The position numbers were made by a program, and so were the translations under genes. Positions 26,304 to 33,611 of a DNA stretch of 64,000 nucleotides are shown one piece after another (position 1 is the stretch's first letter; every line of letters begins with the position of its first letter). The stretch is from positions 96,663 to 160,662 of the forward strand of contig JAHJJX010000021.1 of assembly GCA_018822665.1 (NCBI GenBank), given 5' to 3'. This DNA is from a bacterium. Lineage in GTDB: Bacteria; Campylobacterota; Campylobacteria; Campylobacterales; Sulfurimonadaceae. The notes beneath the pieces are model-generated. The model did not search any database, was not told the DNA's origin, and saw nothing but the letters and a program-made list of their open reading frames with translations.

Positions 26304-27411
26304 CTTTAAGTTTTTCTCTTATTTTTAAAAATTTATCCAAGTTATCAAAAAATAAATCTATCAAATCTGGATCAAAATGTTTTCCTCTTTCTTCTTTAAA
26401 AAGAGCAAAAATTCTTTCATCATCCCATGCTTTTTTATATATCCTGTCACTTCCCAAGGCATCAAACACATCTGCTAAAGCAGTTATTCTTCCATAGATA
26501 TGTATATTTTCACCACTTAACTTTCTAGGGTATCCAGTTCCATCCCATTTTTCATGATGTTCATAAGCGACAATAGATGCTGCTTTTAAAAGCGGTCTGT
26601 CTGAATTCTTAATCATGCCGTACCCTAACTCTGCGTGCGTATCCATTATCAATCTTTCTTGAGCATCAAAACGCCCAGGTTTATTTAAAATAGAATCAGG
26701 TATAGCGACTTTTCCTATATCATGCATAGGTGAAGCATCTTTCAATAATTCTGCATCTTCGAATGATAATCCACATGCCAAGGCCAATATCTTGGAATAT
26801 TCTGCAACTCTTTTTACGTGATTCCCAGTCTCTTTACTTCGGCTTTCACCTATTGCTCCCATCGTAAAAACTACTTCTTTTTGTGTATCTTCTATTTCTT
26901 TTGTAAGTTTTGCGGCCACTAAAGTCTCTGCCGCATAAGTGCTGGCCAACATGAGCCGTTCCATATCTCTTTTATCAAATATACTTTGCTCATTCTTATG
27001 ATTAATAACTTGGAATGCCCCTATTATTCTATTGTCGTTATCAGACATAGGAATAACCATCATACTTTTTGTCACATAACCGGTAATTTTATCAACATCC
27101 GGATTGAATCGATTATCACTATAGACATCGTCAATAATGATTTTTTGATTATTCATTATTGCGTTGCCGACAATACCGGAATGAATATCCAGTTCAATTT
27201 CATCCATTCCATGTGCAACTTTTGCCCAAATCTTTTTTTTATCATCACTCACTACCCAGATAGTACATCTATCCGCACCCGTAAGCGCTCTGCCCATGTC
27301 TGCTAAAACTCTTATAATGTCATCATAATTTCTTAAAGAAGACAATTCTGTTAAAAAAGTAAATATAAGTTCTAAAATTTCATTCGCATCTAAACTTTTC
27401 TTATGCTTCAT
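26293..27411 (-). CDS. GAF and HD-GYP domain protein, probable cyclic-di-GMP phosphodiesterase
   Basis: The 372-residue protein has an N-terminal GAF domain (about 20-160, with DRCTIWVVSDD and GIVGNAIMNNQKIIIDDVYSD), then an HD-GYP domain (about 180-365). All HD-GYP metal and signature residues are present: HDIGKVAIPD, HAELGYGMI, HHEKWDGTGYP and DVFDALGSDR. Such enzymes hydrolyse c-di-GMP to pGpG or GMP. The GAF domain may bind a cyclic nucleotide made by the adjacent cyclase, linking two second messengers. It lies eight bases after the cyclase gene. Confidence 0.88.
   Translation of the reverse strand: MKHKKSLDANEILELIFTFLTELSSLRNYDDIIRVLADMGRALTGADRCTIWVVSDDKKKIWAKVAHGMDEIELDIHSGIVGNAIMNNQKIIIDDVYSDNRFNPDVDKITGYVTKSMMVIPMSDNDNRIIGAFQVINHKNEQSIFDKRDMERLMLASTYAAETLVAAKLTKEIEDTQKEVVFTMGAIGESRSKETGNHVKRVAEYSKILALACGLSFEDAELLKDASPMHDIGKVAIPDSILNKPGRFDAQERLIMDTHAELGYGMIKNSDRPLLKAASIVAYEHHEKWDGTGYPRKLSGENIHIYGRITALADVFDALGSDRIYKKAWDDERIFALFKEERGKHFDPDLIDLFFDNLDKFLKIREKLKDEF
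26771..26779 (-). repeat. GGCATGTGG dispersed motif inside a CDS
   Basis: This exact copy lies in the HD-GYP gene, where it encodes Ala-Cys-Gly in LALACGLSF. It is the first copy after a 20-kb stretch with none. Confidence 0.85.
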
Positions 27412-27419
27412 ACAATCCT

Positions 27420-29471
27420 CTACTTCGTAGTCATTTTATGCACACCCCAAGGATGTCTCTCTTTTACAAGCGGTAAAAAATATTTTGATGGATTGTCATC
27501 ATATTTTTCTATTACACTAGAAAAAAGTTGCTCTGCACTTTCAAAATCACCTTTTATATATCTCTCCAATGCTTCATCATATGACTTTTTCAGCTCTTTT
27601 GCTTTATCTGTATTTGGCATCAGCTCATACAAAAGCACTGCCTTTTCTTTTCCTTTTACCATTACAGGTTCAATCATTCTATATGTAAATGGATCTTTTA
27701 ATTTAGCAACCGTAAACTCCGTTATCAGAATATTAACACCATAATTTTTAGTCAAACCTTCAACTCTTGAAGCTAGATTGACTCCATCTCCGATGATTGT
27801 ATAATTAAATCTTGTATCTGAACCCATATTCCCCACAACGACTTCAGCCGTATTGATACCAATACCAATCCGTATAGGGCTTATTCCTTCAGATTTTAAC
27901 TGTGTATTTAAAATGTCCAATTCACTAATCATCCTCAAGGCAGATCTGCACGTCGCATCCGCATGCTTTTCTACATTTACGGGAGCATTAAAAAATGCCA
28001 TCACGGCATCCCCTATATATTTATCAAGCATGCCGCCATTCTCAAGTACAGCATTTGTCATTGGAGTAAAATATCTGTTTAATAATTTAATTAAACTTAC
28101 CGGACTCATAGATTCTGATATGCTCGTAAAACCTCTAATGTCACTAAAAAGAATACTCAATTCCTTGCTTTCTCCACCTAATTCTAATGCTTTTGGATCA
28201 TCTATAAGTTTTTGCAGTAAATCGGCAGAGAGATAACTTGAAAAGGCATCTCTCATAAATCTGCCGCCTCTTTCTTGAATGTTAAATGCTATTGCTTCAA
28301 CGGCAACTGTACTTAAGAGTAAAGAAACTAAAGGGTAAAAAAGATCAATGTAGATCATATCCACTACAAATAGATATCTTATAAATATATATAAAGCCGT
28401 ATATGCCAAAATATTGACAACAACTCTGTATAAAATCTTTTTAATAATTAAAACCAATAAAAAAGGCAATAAAATCATCAAAACCATCAAAGCAGGAGTG
28501 ATATTTTCAGGTTCGACAATAAGATGATTTTGTAAAAGATTTGAAATAAAAGTATAATGCAGCAATGGACCTGCAATAGCACCGATGGGCGTACTCACAA
28601 CGTCCCCCGAACCAACTTCCGTAATTCCGAGTATTACAATCTTGCCTTTGAAATATTCTGGTTTTATTTTTTGATTTATAAGATCTAAAAAAGAGATGAT
28701 TTCATATTGCTCCTGCTTATAGTAGTTTAGTCTTATAAAACCTTTATCATTGAGTCCTATATTATGCGTGTTAATTTCCACATGCCTCGTATCCAGCCTT
28801 TTAACATCCCTATTGAATTTTAGCCTTAGTCCTTGAATAGCTAAAGACGGGTATAGAATATTTTGAAAATATACGGCTATAGGATAGGAACGAAGCAGAT
28901 GGTCACTTCCGGCGAGAGTCGAAAAACTTCCAGAAAGTGTACAAGCTTCCAATATTGGAAGAATATTCATTTCGGCATAAGGTGCTGAAACAAAAAATGG
29001 ATTTTTATGTTCTGCTATTTGTGATTGGAGTATATCCAAAGAAGAGTTGCTTAAAACCTCCAACTCTTCCTCACTGATATTTTGTGTTGCGTTTTGTCTA
29101 AGAAAAAATCCACATACGCTATTGTTTAAGCCTGACAATGCCTGAACCAGCGCACCATCTTGAGATTGCGTCGTAGGTTCTGAGAAAATCATATCCATCA
29201 AAACCACATCGGCTTGCGCCAGTGATTCGATGCCCTTTGCCAGTATTTCTCTCTCCCATGGCCATCTGCCGTACTTGTTTACACTTGGTTCGTCCACTGC
29301 AACAAAAACCACATCTTTGCTTGGTTCTTTTTTTTGTAAATTAAAATTAATATCGTTAAAACGGAGGGAAAAACTCTCTAATGGCTCCACTTTGTATATC
29401 TGAAGTAAAAGCGTAACCAATAAAATTGGAATTAATACAGCGACATAGAGAAGTTTTTCTTTCATCAACAT
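27420..29471 (-). CDS. CHASE2-domain class III adenylate cyclase
   Basis: The 683-residue protein has an N-terminal membrane helix, an extracytoplasmic CHASE2 sensor (about 30-320, with FVAVDEPSVNKYGRWPWERE and GKIVILGITEVGSGDVV), two or three further spans (about 325-400), and a cytoplasmic class III cyclase domain (about 430-620). The cyclase has both metal aspartates (LFSDIRGFTSIS and KYIGDAVMAFF), the base-binding Lys before IGD and NYTIIGDGVNLASR, where a Thr replaces Asp as in class IIIb adenylate cyclases. It starts on the last base of the FecR gene stop. It should make cAMP in response to a periplasmic signal; cGMP is less likely. Confidence 0.88.
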   Translation of the reverse strand: MLMKEKLLYVAVLIPILLVTLLLQIYKVEPLESFSLRFNDINFNLQKKEPSKDVVFVAVDEPSVNKYGRWPWEREILAKGIESLAQADVVLMDMIFSEPTTQSQDGALVQALSGLNNSVCGFFLRQNATQNISEEELEVLSNSSLDILQSQIAEHKNPFFVSAPYAEMNILPILEACTLSGSFSTLAGSDHLLRSYPIAVYFQNILYPSLAIQGLRLKFNRDVKRLDTRHVEINTHNIGLNDKGFIRLNYYKQEQYEIISFLDLINQKIKPEYFKGKIVILGITEVGSGDVVSTPIGAIAGPLLHYTFISNLLQNHLIVEPENITPALMVLMILLPFLLVLIIKKILYRVVVNILAYTALYIFIRYLFVVDMIYIDLFYPLVSLLLSTVAVEAIAFNIQERGGRFMRDAFSSYLSADLLQKLIDDPKALELGGESKELSILFSDIRGFTSISESMSPVSLIKLLNRYFTPMTNAVLENGGMLDKYIGDAVMAFFNAPVNVEKHADATCRSALRMISELDILNTQLKSEGISPIRIGIGINTAEVVVGNMGSDTRFNYTIIGDGVNLASRVEGLTKNYGVNILITEFTVAKLKDPFTYRMIEPVMVKGKEKAVLLYELMPNTDKAKELKKSYDEALERYIKGDFESAEQLFSSVIEKYDDNPSKYFLPLVKERHPWGVHKMTTK
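28778..28786 (-). repeat. GGCATGTGG dispersed motif inside a CDS
   Basis: This exact copy lies in the cyclase gene, where it encodes Arg-His-Val-Glu. Confidence 0.85.
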
Positions 29472-30169
29472 TACTTCATAGAATTAATTAATTCTTCAAA
29501 ACGTGTAAATTCTGCATCGTCATCTTTATTCCAAGCTTGTTCATCGACTTGATTGCCACTAAAAGAAACACGGTTTCCAGCTTGCAGGTCAAACTCTTTT
29601 GTAATTTGAGCAACACCTTTTTTTTGTGCATCTTTATATTTTTCAAATTCTGATTCTTGCTCTGAAATAAAGTTGTCAAACTGTTTTTGAACCTCTTTTC
29701 TATAAAGTTCAAATTCCTCTTTTATACTTTGAATGCCAATCAAGCCTTCTTTGAGAGAAACTGAAGCATTTTCGGTTGCATTCACTATAAAAGTTGTCCC
29801 TTTAATCCCTATTATCGCAAAAGGAGTTTTTACTTTTAAAGAGTTTTGAGCGTCCCTAGATGTAATTTTATAGTAAATTTTTCCATCTTTTTGTTCTGCA
29901 TTATTTGCTGCTAAAAAATGAATACTTGAACTTTCATCCAAAACTACACTTGAACCATCTGTTAATTTTATAAGAGCCGAAGCATTTTTAGATGTTGAAA
30001 TTAAATCTCCCTCTTTTATTTCTTCTCCTGCTCTAAGATTGCTTTTTTTAATAGAATCACCGCTCTTAACTTTAACAATTCCCTTTAACTGCTCAACAGT
30101 ACCAACGATTCCACTCGCATAAACTAAACTAAAAAAAGAAATTAAAACTGCCACCAAAAATGCTTTCAT
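29471..30169 (-). CDS. FecR-domain periplasmic protein
   Basis: The 232-residue protein has a signal peptide (AFLVAVLISFFSLVYASG) and a FecR domain (about 20-140): GTVEQLKGIVKVKSGD, AGEEIKEGDLISTSKNASALI, DGSSVVLDESSSIHF and KVKTPFAIIGIKGTTFIV. The C-terminal third is a charged helix. FecR-like domains in the periplasm often bind glycans or pass signals. It is the first gene of the cyclase operon, so it may be the extracytoplasmic partner of the CHASE2 sensor. The ligand is unknown. Confidence 0.87.
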   Translation of the reverse strand: MKAFLVAVLISFFSLVYASGIVGTVEQLKGIVKVKSGDSIKKSNLRAGEEIKEGDLISTSKNASALIKLTDGSSVVLDESSSIHFLAANNAEQKDGKIYYKITSRDAQNSLKVKTPFAIIGIKGTTFIVNATENASVSLKEGLIGIQSIKEEFELYRKEVQKQFDNFISEQESEFEKYKDAQKKGVAQITKEFDLQAGNRVSFSGNQVDEQAWNKDDDAEFTRFEELINSMK

Positions 30170-30225
30170 TGTTTACTCCAGATGTAAATTTACAATTATT
30201 ATATCATTTTATTGATACAATTAGA

Positions 30226-30231
30226 TAAAAT
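30226..30231 (+). promoter_or_regulatory. -10 box for yaaA
   Basis: TAAAAT lies 29 bases before the yaaA ATG, in the gap between the divergent FecR and yaaA genes. A start of transcription near 30238 would leave a short leader containing AAAGGGA as ribosome-binding site. Confidence 0.45.
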
Positions 30232-30260
30232 TTTATTTCGTTGACACAAAGGGATATAGA

Positions 30261-30989
30261 ATGCTAAAAGTACTGTTTTCGCCATCAGAAACTAAGCAAA
30301 GCGGTGGTCAAGAGCACGCTAAAGAGTTGCTTGGCTCCAACAAAGCAAGAGAAAATATTTTAAATGAATATAACCGTATTGTAAATTCCAAAGATGAAGA
30401 TAAAATATGTAAACTCTTTGGATTTAAAAAATTCAGTGAATGTGAACCCTATATAAATGATATTTTTTCTTCTCCTCTCATGAGCGCTATCGAGAGGTAT
30501 CAGGGTGTAGCTTATGACTATCTTGACATAAACTCGCTTGATGAGAAAGCAAAAAAATATCTCAAGCACAACACAATCATTTTTTCCAATCTCTATGGAC
30601 CTCTTTTAGGCGGAGACGTTATTGCCAACTATAAAGTCAAACAAGGAAACAGTATCGGAGATATTGCACCTGATACATTCTACAAAGAAAGATTTTCCTA
30701 TCAGCTTGATCTGCTCACCGCCAAAGATGAGATTCTTGACCTCCGTGCAGGATATTACAATAAATTTTACAAGCTCACAAAACCCTACACAACACTGAAA
30801 TTTCTTAAAGATGGAAAAAGTGTAAGCCATTGGGCAAAGGCATACAGAGGGATTGTCCTTAGAGAGATGGCAAAACACACTATTAATTCTCTTGAGGACT
30901 TTATGGCACTTGAGATTGAGACGCTCAGTGTAAAAGAGATAAAAATTGTAAAAAACAACACCGAGATTGTTTACAATATCAATTCCTAA
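30261..30989 (+). CDS. yaaA: YaaA/DUF328 family peroxide-stress protein
   Basis: The 242-residue protein starts MLKVLFSPSETKQSGG, the N-terminal signature of the family (lead strand then SPSETK). It also has the conserved AIERYQGVAYDYLD and FSNLYGPLLGGDVI segments and the C-terminal WAKAYRGIVLREMA. In E. coli YaaA limits DNA damage from hydrogen peroxide by lowering free iron and binds DNA. A good AAAGGGA lies before the ATG. It is divergent to the cyclase operon and has an rlmB-like gene 74 bases downstream in the same direction. The function is family-based. Confidence 0.87.
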   Translation: MLKVLFSPSETKQSGGQEHAKELLGSNKARENILNEYNRIVNSKDEDKICKLFGFKKFSECEPYINDIFSSPLMSAIERYQGVAYDYLDINSLDEKAKKYLKHNTIIFSNLYGPLLGGDVIANYKVKQGNSIGDIAPDTFYKERFSYQLDLLTAKDEILDLRAGYYNKFYKLTKPYTTLKFLKDGKSVSHWAKAYRGIVLREMAKHTINSLEDFMALEIETLSVKEIKIVKNNTEIVYNINS

Positions 30990-31001
30990 GTTCACACATC
31001 C

Positions 31002-31010
31002 CCACATGCC
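31002..31010 (-). repeat. GGCATGTGG dispersed motif, intergenic copy
   Basis: This exact copy lies 13 bases after the yaaA stop, in the 74-base gap before the rlmB-like gene. It is the only exact copy not followed by A in its own orientation. Confidence 0.8.
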
Positions 31011-31063
31011 ATGAACAAGCTAAGATATGTTAAAATTTCATTTATCCAAACAAAGGCAAAAAA

Positions 31064-31813
31064 TTGCAAGATTCACAAGAATATTTAGACAAAAAAGCAT
31101 ATTTTGAAAAAGTGATTACCCTCTATGGCAGAAACGTTGTAATAGAAGTTTTACAAGATAAAAATATTCAAATTCACAAGCTCCACATGGCTTCTTCAAA
31201 CAAGCCTGAGGGTGCCGTAAAAGAGATTCTAGCCCTTGCGCAAAAAAGAGATCTAGCAGTGACTTATCATGATAAAAATGCGCTCAGCCGTATCAGTAAG
31301 AATGCCAAACAAGACCAAGGTGTCGCTATAGACATCATCGCACAAAGCTATCAAAATGCAAATGCGATACAAAACCTAAAATCCTTCAAACTCATCGCGC
31401 TTGAGGGGATTCAAAATCCACAAAATCTGGGGATGATTATCCGCTCATGTGCGGCAGGAAACGTAGATGGAATCATTTTTCCAAAAAAGAATTCCGCAAA
31501 AATCTCGCCTTTAGTCATCAAAGCAAGTGCAGGAACTCTTTTTAAACTTCCTATCTATTTTTGCAATTCCATTGAGGATGTACTCAAAGATCTCAAAGAC
31601 ACGAAGATTTATGCACTCTCTTCCCATGCCAAACACAGCATCTACGATGTAGTTCCACATGCCAAGAGCATATTCATTTTGGGCAACGAAAGTGAAGGGG
31701 TGAGTGCCGAAGTGGAAGAACTCTGCAATGATTCTCTCTCTATTCCAATGAATAGAGGAGTTGAGTCTTTAAATGTCGCTGTTACCGCTTCACTTATCGC
31801 CTTTATGAAATAA
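31064..31813 (+). CDS. rlmB: TrmH/SpoU family rRNA or tRNA 2'-O-methyltransferase (RlmB-like)
   Basis: The 249-residue protein starts at a TTG with AAAGG upstream. An N-terminal substrate-binding domain (LYGRNVVIEVLQDKNIQIHKL) is followed by the knotted SPOUT methyltransferase domain: motif I-like ALEGIQNPQNLGMIIRSCAA, IFILGNESEGVS and the C-terminal SIPMNRGVESLNVAVTASL that forms the AdoMet knot. It 2'-O-methylates a ribose in 23S rRNA (G2251 for RlmB) or a related tRNA site. The family is certain; the exact target nucleotide is inferred. Confidence 0.88.
   Translation: MQDSQEYLDKKAYFEKVITLYGRNVVIEVLQDKNIQIHKLHMASSNKPEGAVKEILALAQKRDLAVTYHDKNALSRISKNAKQDQGVAIDIIAQSYQNANAIQNLKSFKLIALEGIQNPQNLGMIIRSCAAGNVDGIIFPKKNSAKISPLVIKASAGTLFKLPIYFCNSIEDVLKDLKDTKIYALSSHAKHSIYDVVPHAKSIFILGNESEGVSAEVEELCNDSLSIPMNRGVESLNVAVTASLIAFMK
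31655..31663 (-). repeat. GGCATGTGG dispersed motif inside a CDS
   Basis: This exact copy lies in the rlmB-like gene, where the coding strand gives Pro-His-Ala. Near-copies lie at 31183-31191 and 31623-31630. Confidence 0.85.
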
Positions 31814-31857
31814 ATGCTATATCTCCATGTGATTTTTTACATGGAGATATAGCATTT
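31812..31857. terminator. 19-bp bidirectional terminator hairpin
   Basis: Perfect 19-base arms (31812-31830 and 31839-31857) flank an eight-base loop between the convergent rlmB-like and comEA-like genes. The stem begins inside the rlmB stop codon and ends two bases before the comEA-like stop. Confidence 0.8.
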
Positions 31858-31859
31858 CA

Positions 31860-32108
31860 CTATTTTTTACACTCGCTCGCAGTAAGATTTGCTTGATTTT
31901 TCTCTAAAAACTTTTCACCGAAACCTTTAACTTCTTTTAGCTCTTGAATATCTTTAAAACACTTATGCGCTTGTCTATACTCAATAATCAATTCAGCTTT
32001 ATTTTCGCCTACTCCCTTTATGCCCATAAGCTCATTTTTATCGGCTTTATTTATATCTACTGCTCCAAATAAGAAAACAGCCCCCATCAATAATAATAAC
32101 AACTTCAT
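31860..32108 (-). CDS. comEA: ComEA-like secreted helix-hairpin-helix protein
   Basis: The 82-residue protein has a signal peptide (KLLLLLMGAVFLFGAV) followed at once by a single helix-hairpin-helix pair: VDINKADKNELMGIKGVGENKAELII and CFKDIQELKEVKGFGEKFLEK. This is the minimal ComEA form of Gram-negative bacteria. ComEA binds incoming double-stranded DNA in the periplasm and pulls it in during natural transformation. Two cysteines (AHKC and ASEC) could form a disulfide. It is a single gene here, convergent with rlmB. It supports competence in this organism but does not prove it. Confidence 0.82.
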   Translation of the reverse strand: MKLLLLLMGAVFLFGAVDINKADKNELMGIKGVGENKAELIIEYRQAHKCFKDIQELKEVKGFGEKFLEKNQANLTASECKK

Positions 32109-32223
32109 TTTAATCCTTTTATTTGAAATTGTTAAATAATAACTTTTTCTACTGATATAGTATAGTGTTATATTTAATTAAATATCATATAAAGGATTTT
32201 GTTTCATTATTACTCAAAGTTTA

Positions 32224-32544
32224 CTAAGACATCATTATTTCATACGGTCTTTGAATCTCTCTTATCACTTCGTCCACGCTCATGTGCCGCGATTTTCTCA
32301 AAAATTCTCTGCCATCAAGAAAAATTAAAACAGTAGGGATTGCAAAGACGCTAAAATATGCTGAACTCTCTTGTTCTTGGGAAGTATCAACACTTACAAT
32401 CTCAAACTTCTCAAAGTTATTCTCAATTGCTTCTAGAAGCTTAGGTTTTAGTGCATGGCAAACATTACATGTAGGCGCTGAAAAATAGACCATAACTGCT
32501 ACATTTTCTTCTATAATTTTTTTTAAATCTTCTATTTTTTGCAT
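32224..32544 (-). CDS. Thioredoxin-family protein
   Basis: The 106-residue protein has a thioredoxin fold with active site CNVC in YFSAPTCNVCHALKPKL near residue 26, the cis-proline motif AIPTVLIFLDG near 68 and the usual FEIVSVDTSQEQ strand. It lacks a signal peptide, so it is cytoplasmic. The CxVC active site in place of CGPC suggests a specialised redox role rather than general thioredoxin. It lies alone on the minus strand beside a divergent permease gene. Confidence 0.85.
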   Translation of the reverse strand: MQKIEDLKKIIEENVAVMVYFSAPTCNVCHALKPKLLEAIENNFEKFEIVSVDTSQEQESSAYFSVFAIPTVLIFLDGREFLRKSRHMSVDEVIREIQRPYEIMMS

Positions 32545-32588
32545 AAGTTCATGCCTCTTTTTTTTGTATGAAATTATACACTATCAGC

Positions 32589-32594
32589 TATAAT
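32589..32594 (+). promoter_or_regulatory. TATAAT -10 box directly before a start codon
   Basis: A perfect TATAAT ends six bases before the ATG at 32601, and no Shine-Dalgarno sequence is present. This predicts a leaderless transcript. It also rules against the earlier in-frame start at 32568. Confidence 0.55.
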
Positions 32595-32600
32595 TACCTT

Positions 32601-33509
32601 ATGAGTTCAATAATCTTTTCTATTTTAAGTATTTATGTATTTATAGTTATCGGTTTTGTCGCCAAAATGAGCTTTAAAGAGAGTATAGACGATAAAACGA
32701 TAACACTTATAAACGTCTATTTTTTACAGATATTCTTAACATTTTGGGGACTTTTGATTCGTCCTGTCGATGTTACACTGCTTTATGCACCCTCGATTTA
32801 TCTTCTTATCGTACTTGTAATTTTAACCGTATCGGCACTTGTTGCAAAAAAACTCTTTGAGGATAAAAAAGAGTACTCAATCGCAACCGTGGCTGCATTC
32901 ATCGGAAACACGGGAAATTTGGGAATACCGCTCAATATCGCTATTTTTGGCGAAGAGTCCATTCCCTATACGACCATTATAAACCTAATGAATGTGTTTG
33001 TAGTTTATACTCTGGGTGTTTATTATTATTCTAGAGGCAGTTTTGATGTCAAAACATCTTTAAAAAATATAGTTAAACTCCCGATTTTGTGGGCGGCGAC
33101 AGCGGCAATAATGCTTAGTATGTATGGTTATAGGCCAAGTGATGAAATAATGAAAATGCTGATGATGGGAGCGTACGCTTCTATCGTCATGCAGCTTTTT
33201 TTATTCGGGCTCTATCTGTATTCGGCAGAGATAAAAGAGATAAGTAAAAAACTCGCTCTCTGGGTTCTAAGCATAAAATTTATCTTTTTGCCTGGCATTG
33301 CTTTTTTAATTCTTTATTCTATGCAGCTTGATCCGATGATAAAAGGGATAATTTTTATAGAACTTCTTACCCCTTTGGCAATTGCAAATGTAAACTTTGC
33401 TTCACTCTATGATTGCAAGCCAAAAGTTGTCACAGCACTCGTCTTTATCTCTTCTCTTCTCTTTTTAGGTGTAATTTTTGTGGGTATCAGGGTTTTAATA
33501 TATCTGTGA
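32601..33509 (+). CDS. AEC-family (auxin efflux carrier type) permease
   Basis: I start the protein at MSSIIFSILSIYVFIVIGF (about 302 residues), just after a TATAAT box. It has about ten hydrophobic spans in two sets of five around a more polar middle (residues near 155-200), as in AEC permeases. The conserved first-half FIGNTGNLGIPLNIAIFGE (Asn and Pro residues of the broken helix) and second-half LTPLAIANVNFASLYDC are clear. Members move organic anions such as malate, or other small solutes, across the inner membrane. The substrate is unknown. Confidence 0.83.
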   Translation: MSSIIFSILSIYVFIVIGFVAKMSFKESIDDKTITLINVYFLQIFLTFWGLLIRPVDVTLLYAPSIYLLIVLVILTVSALVAKKLFEDKKEYSIATVAAFIGNTGNLGIPLNIAIFGEESIPYTTIINLMNVFVVYTLGVYYYSRGSFDVKTSLKNIVKLPILWAATAAIMLSMYGYRPSDEIMKMLMMGAYASIVMQLFLFGLYLYSAEIKEISKKLALWVLSIKFIFLPGIAFLILYSMQLDPMIKGIIFIELLTPLAIANVNFASLYDCKPKVVTALVFISSLLFLGVIFVGIRVLIYL

Positions 33510-33550
33510 ATAAAATATACGGTATGTGCAAAATATTATGCAAAACCTAC

Positions 33551-33568
33551 GTCCGCACAAAAGCGGAC
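33551..33568. terminator. Terminator hairpin between AEC permease and tkt
   Basis: GTCCGC and GCGGAC pair around a six-base loop between two convergent genes. A T-rich tract follows at 33594-33600 on the plus strand. Confidence 0.5.
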
Positions 33569-33611
33569 TGTAACAAGTAAGGTTAAAAGCTGCGTTTTTT
33601 TAGCAAAACTA

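Noticed and set aside
30242..30247. TTGACA just before yaaA as a -35 box
   Set aside because: It is only 13-18 bases from the ATG, leaving no room for a -10 box and start site; TAAAAT upstream is more plausible.
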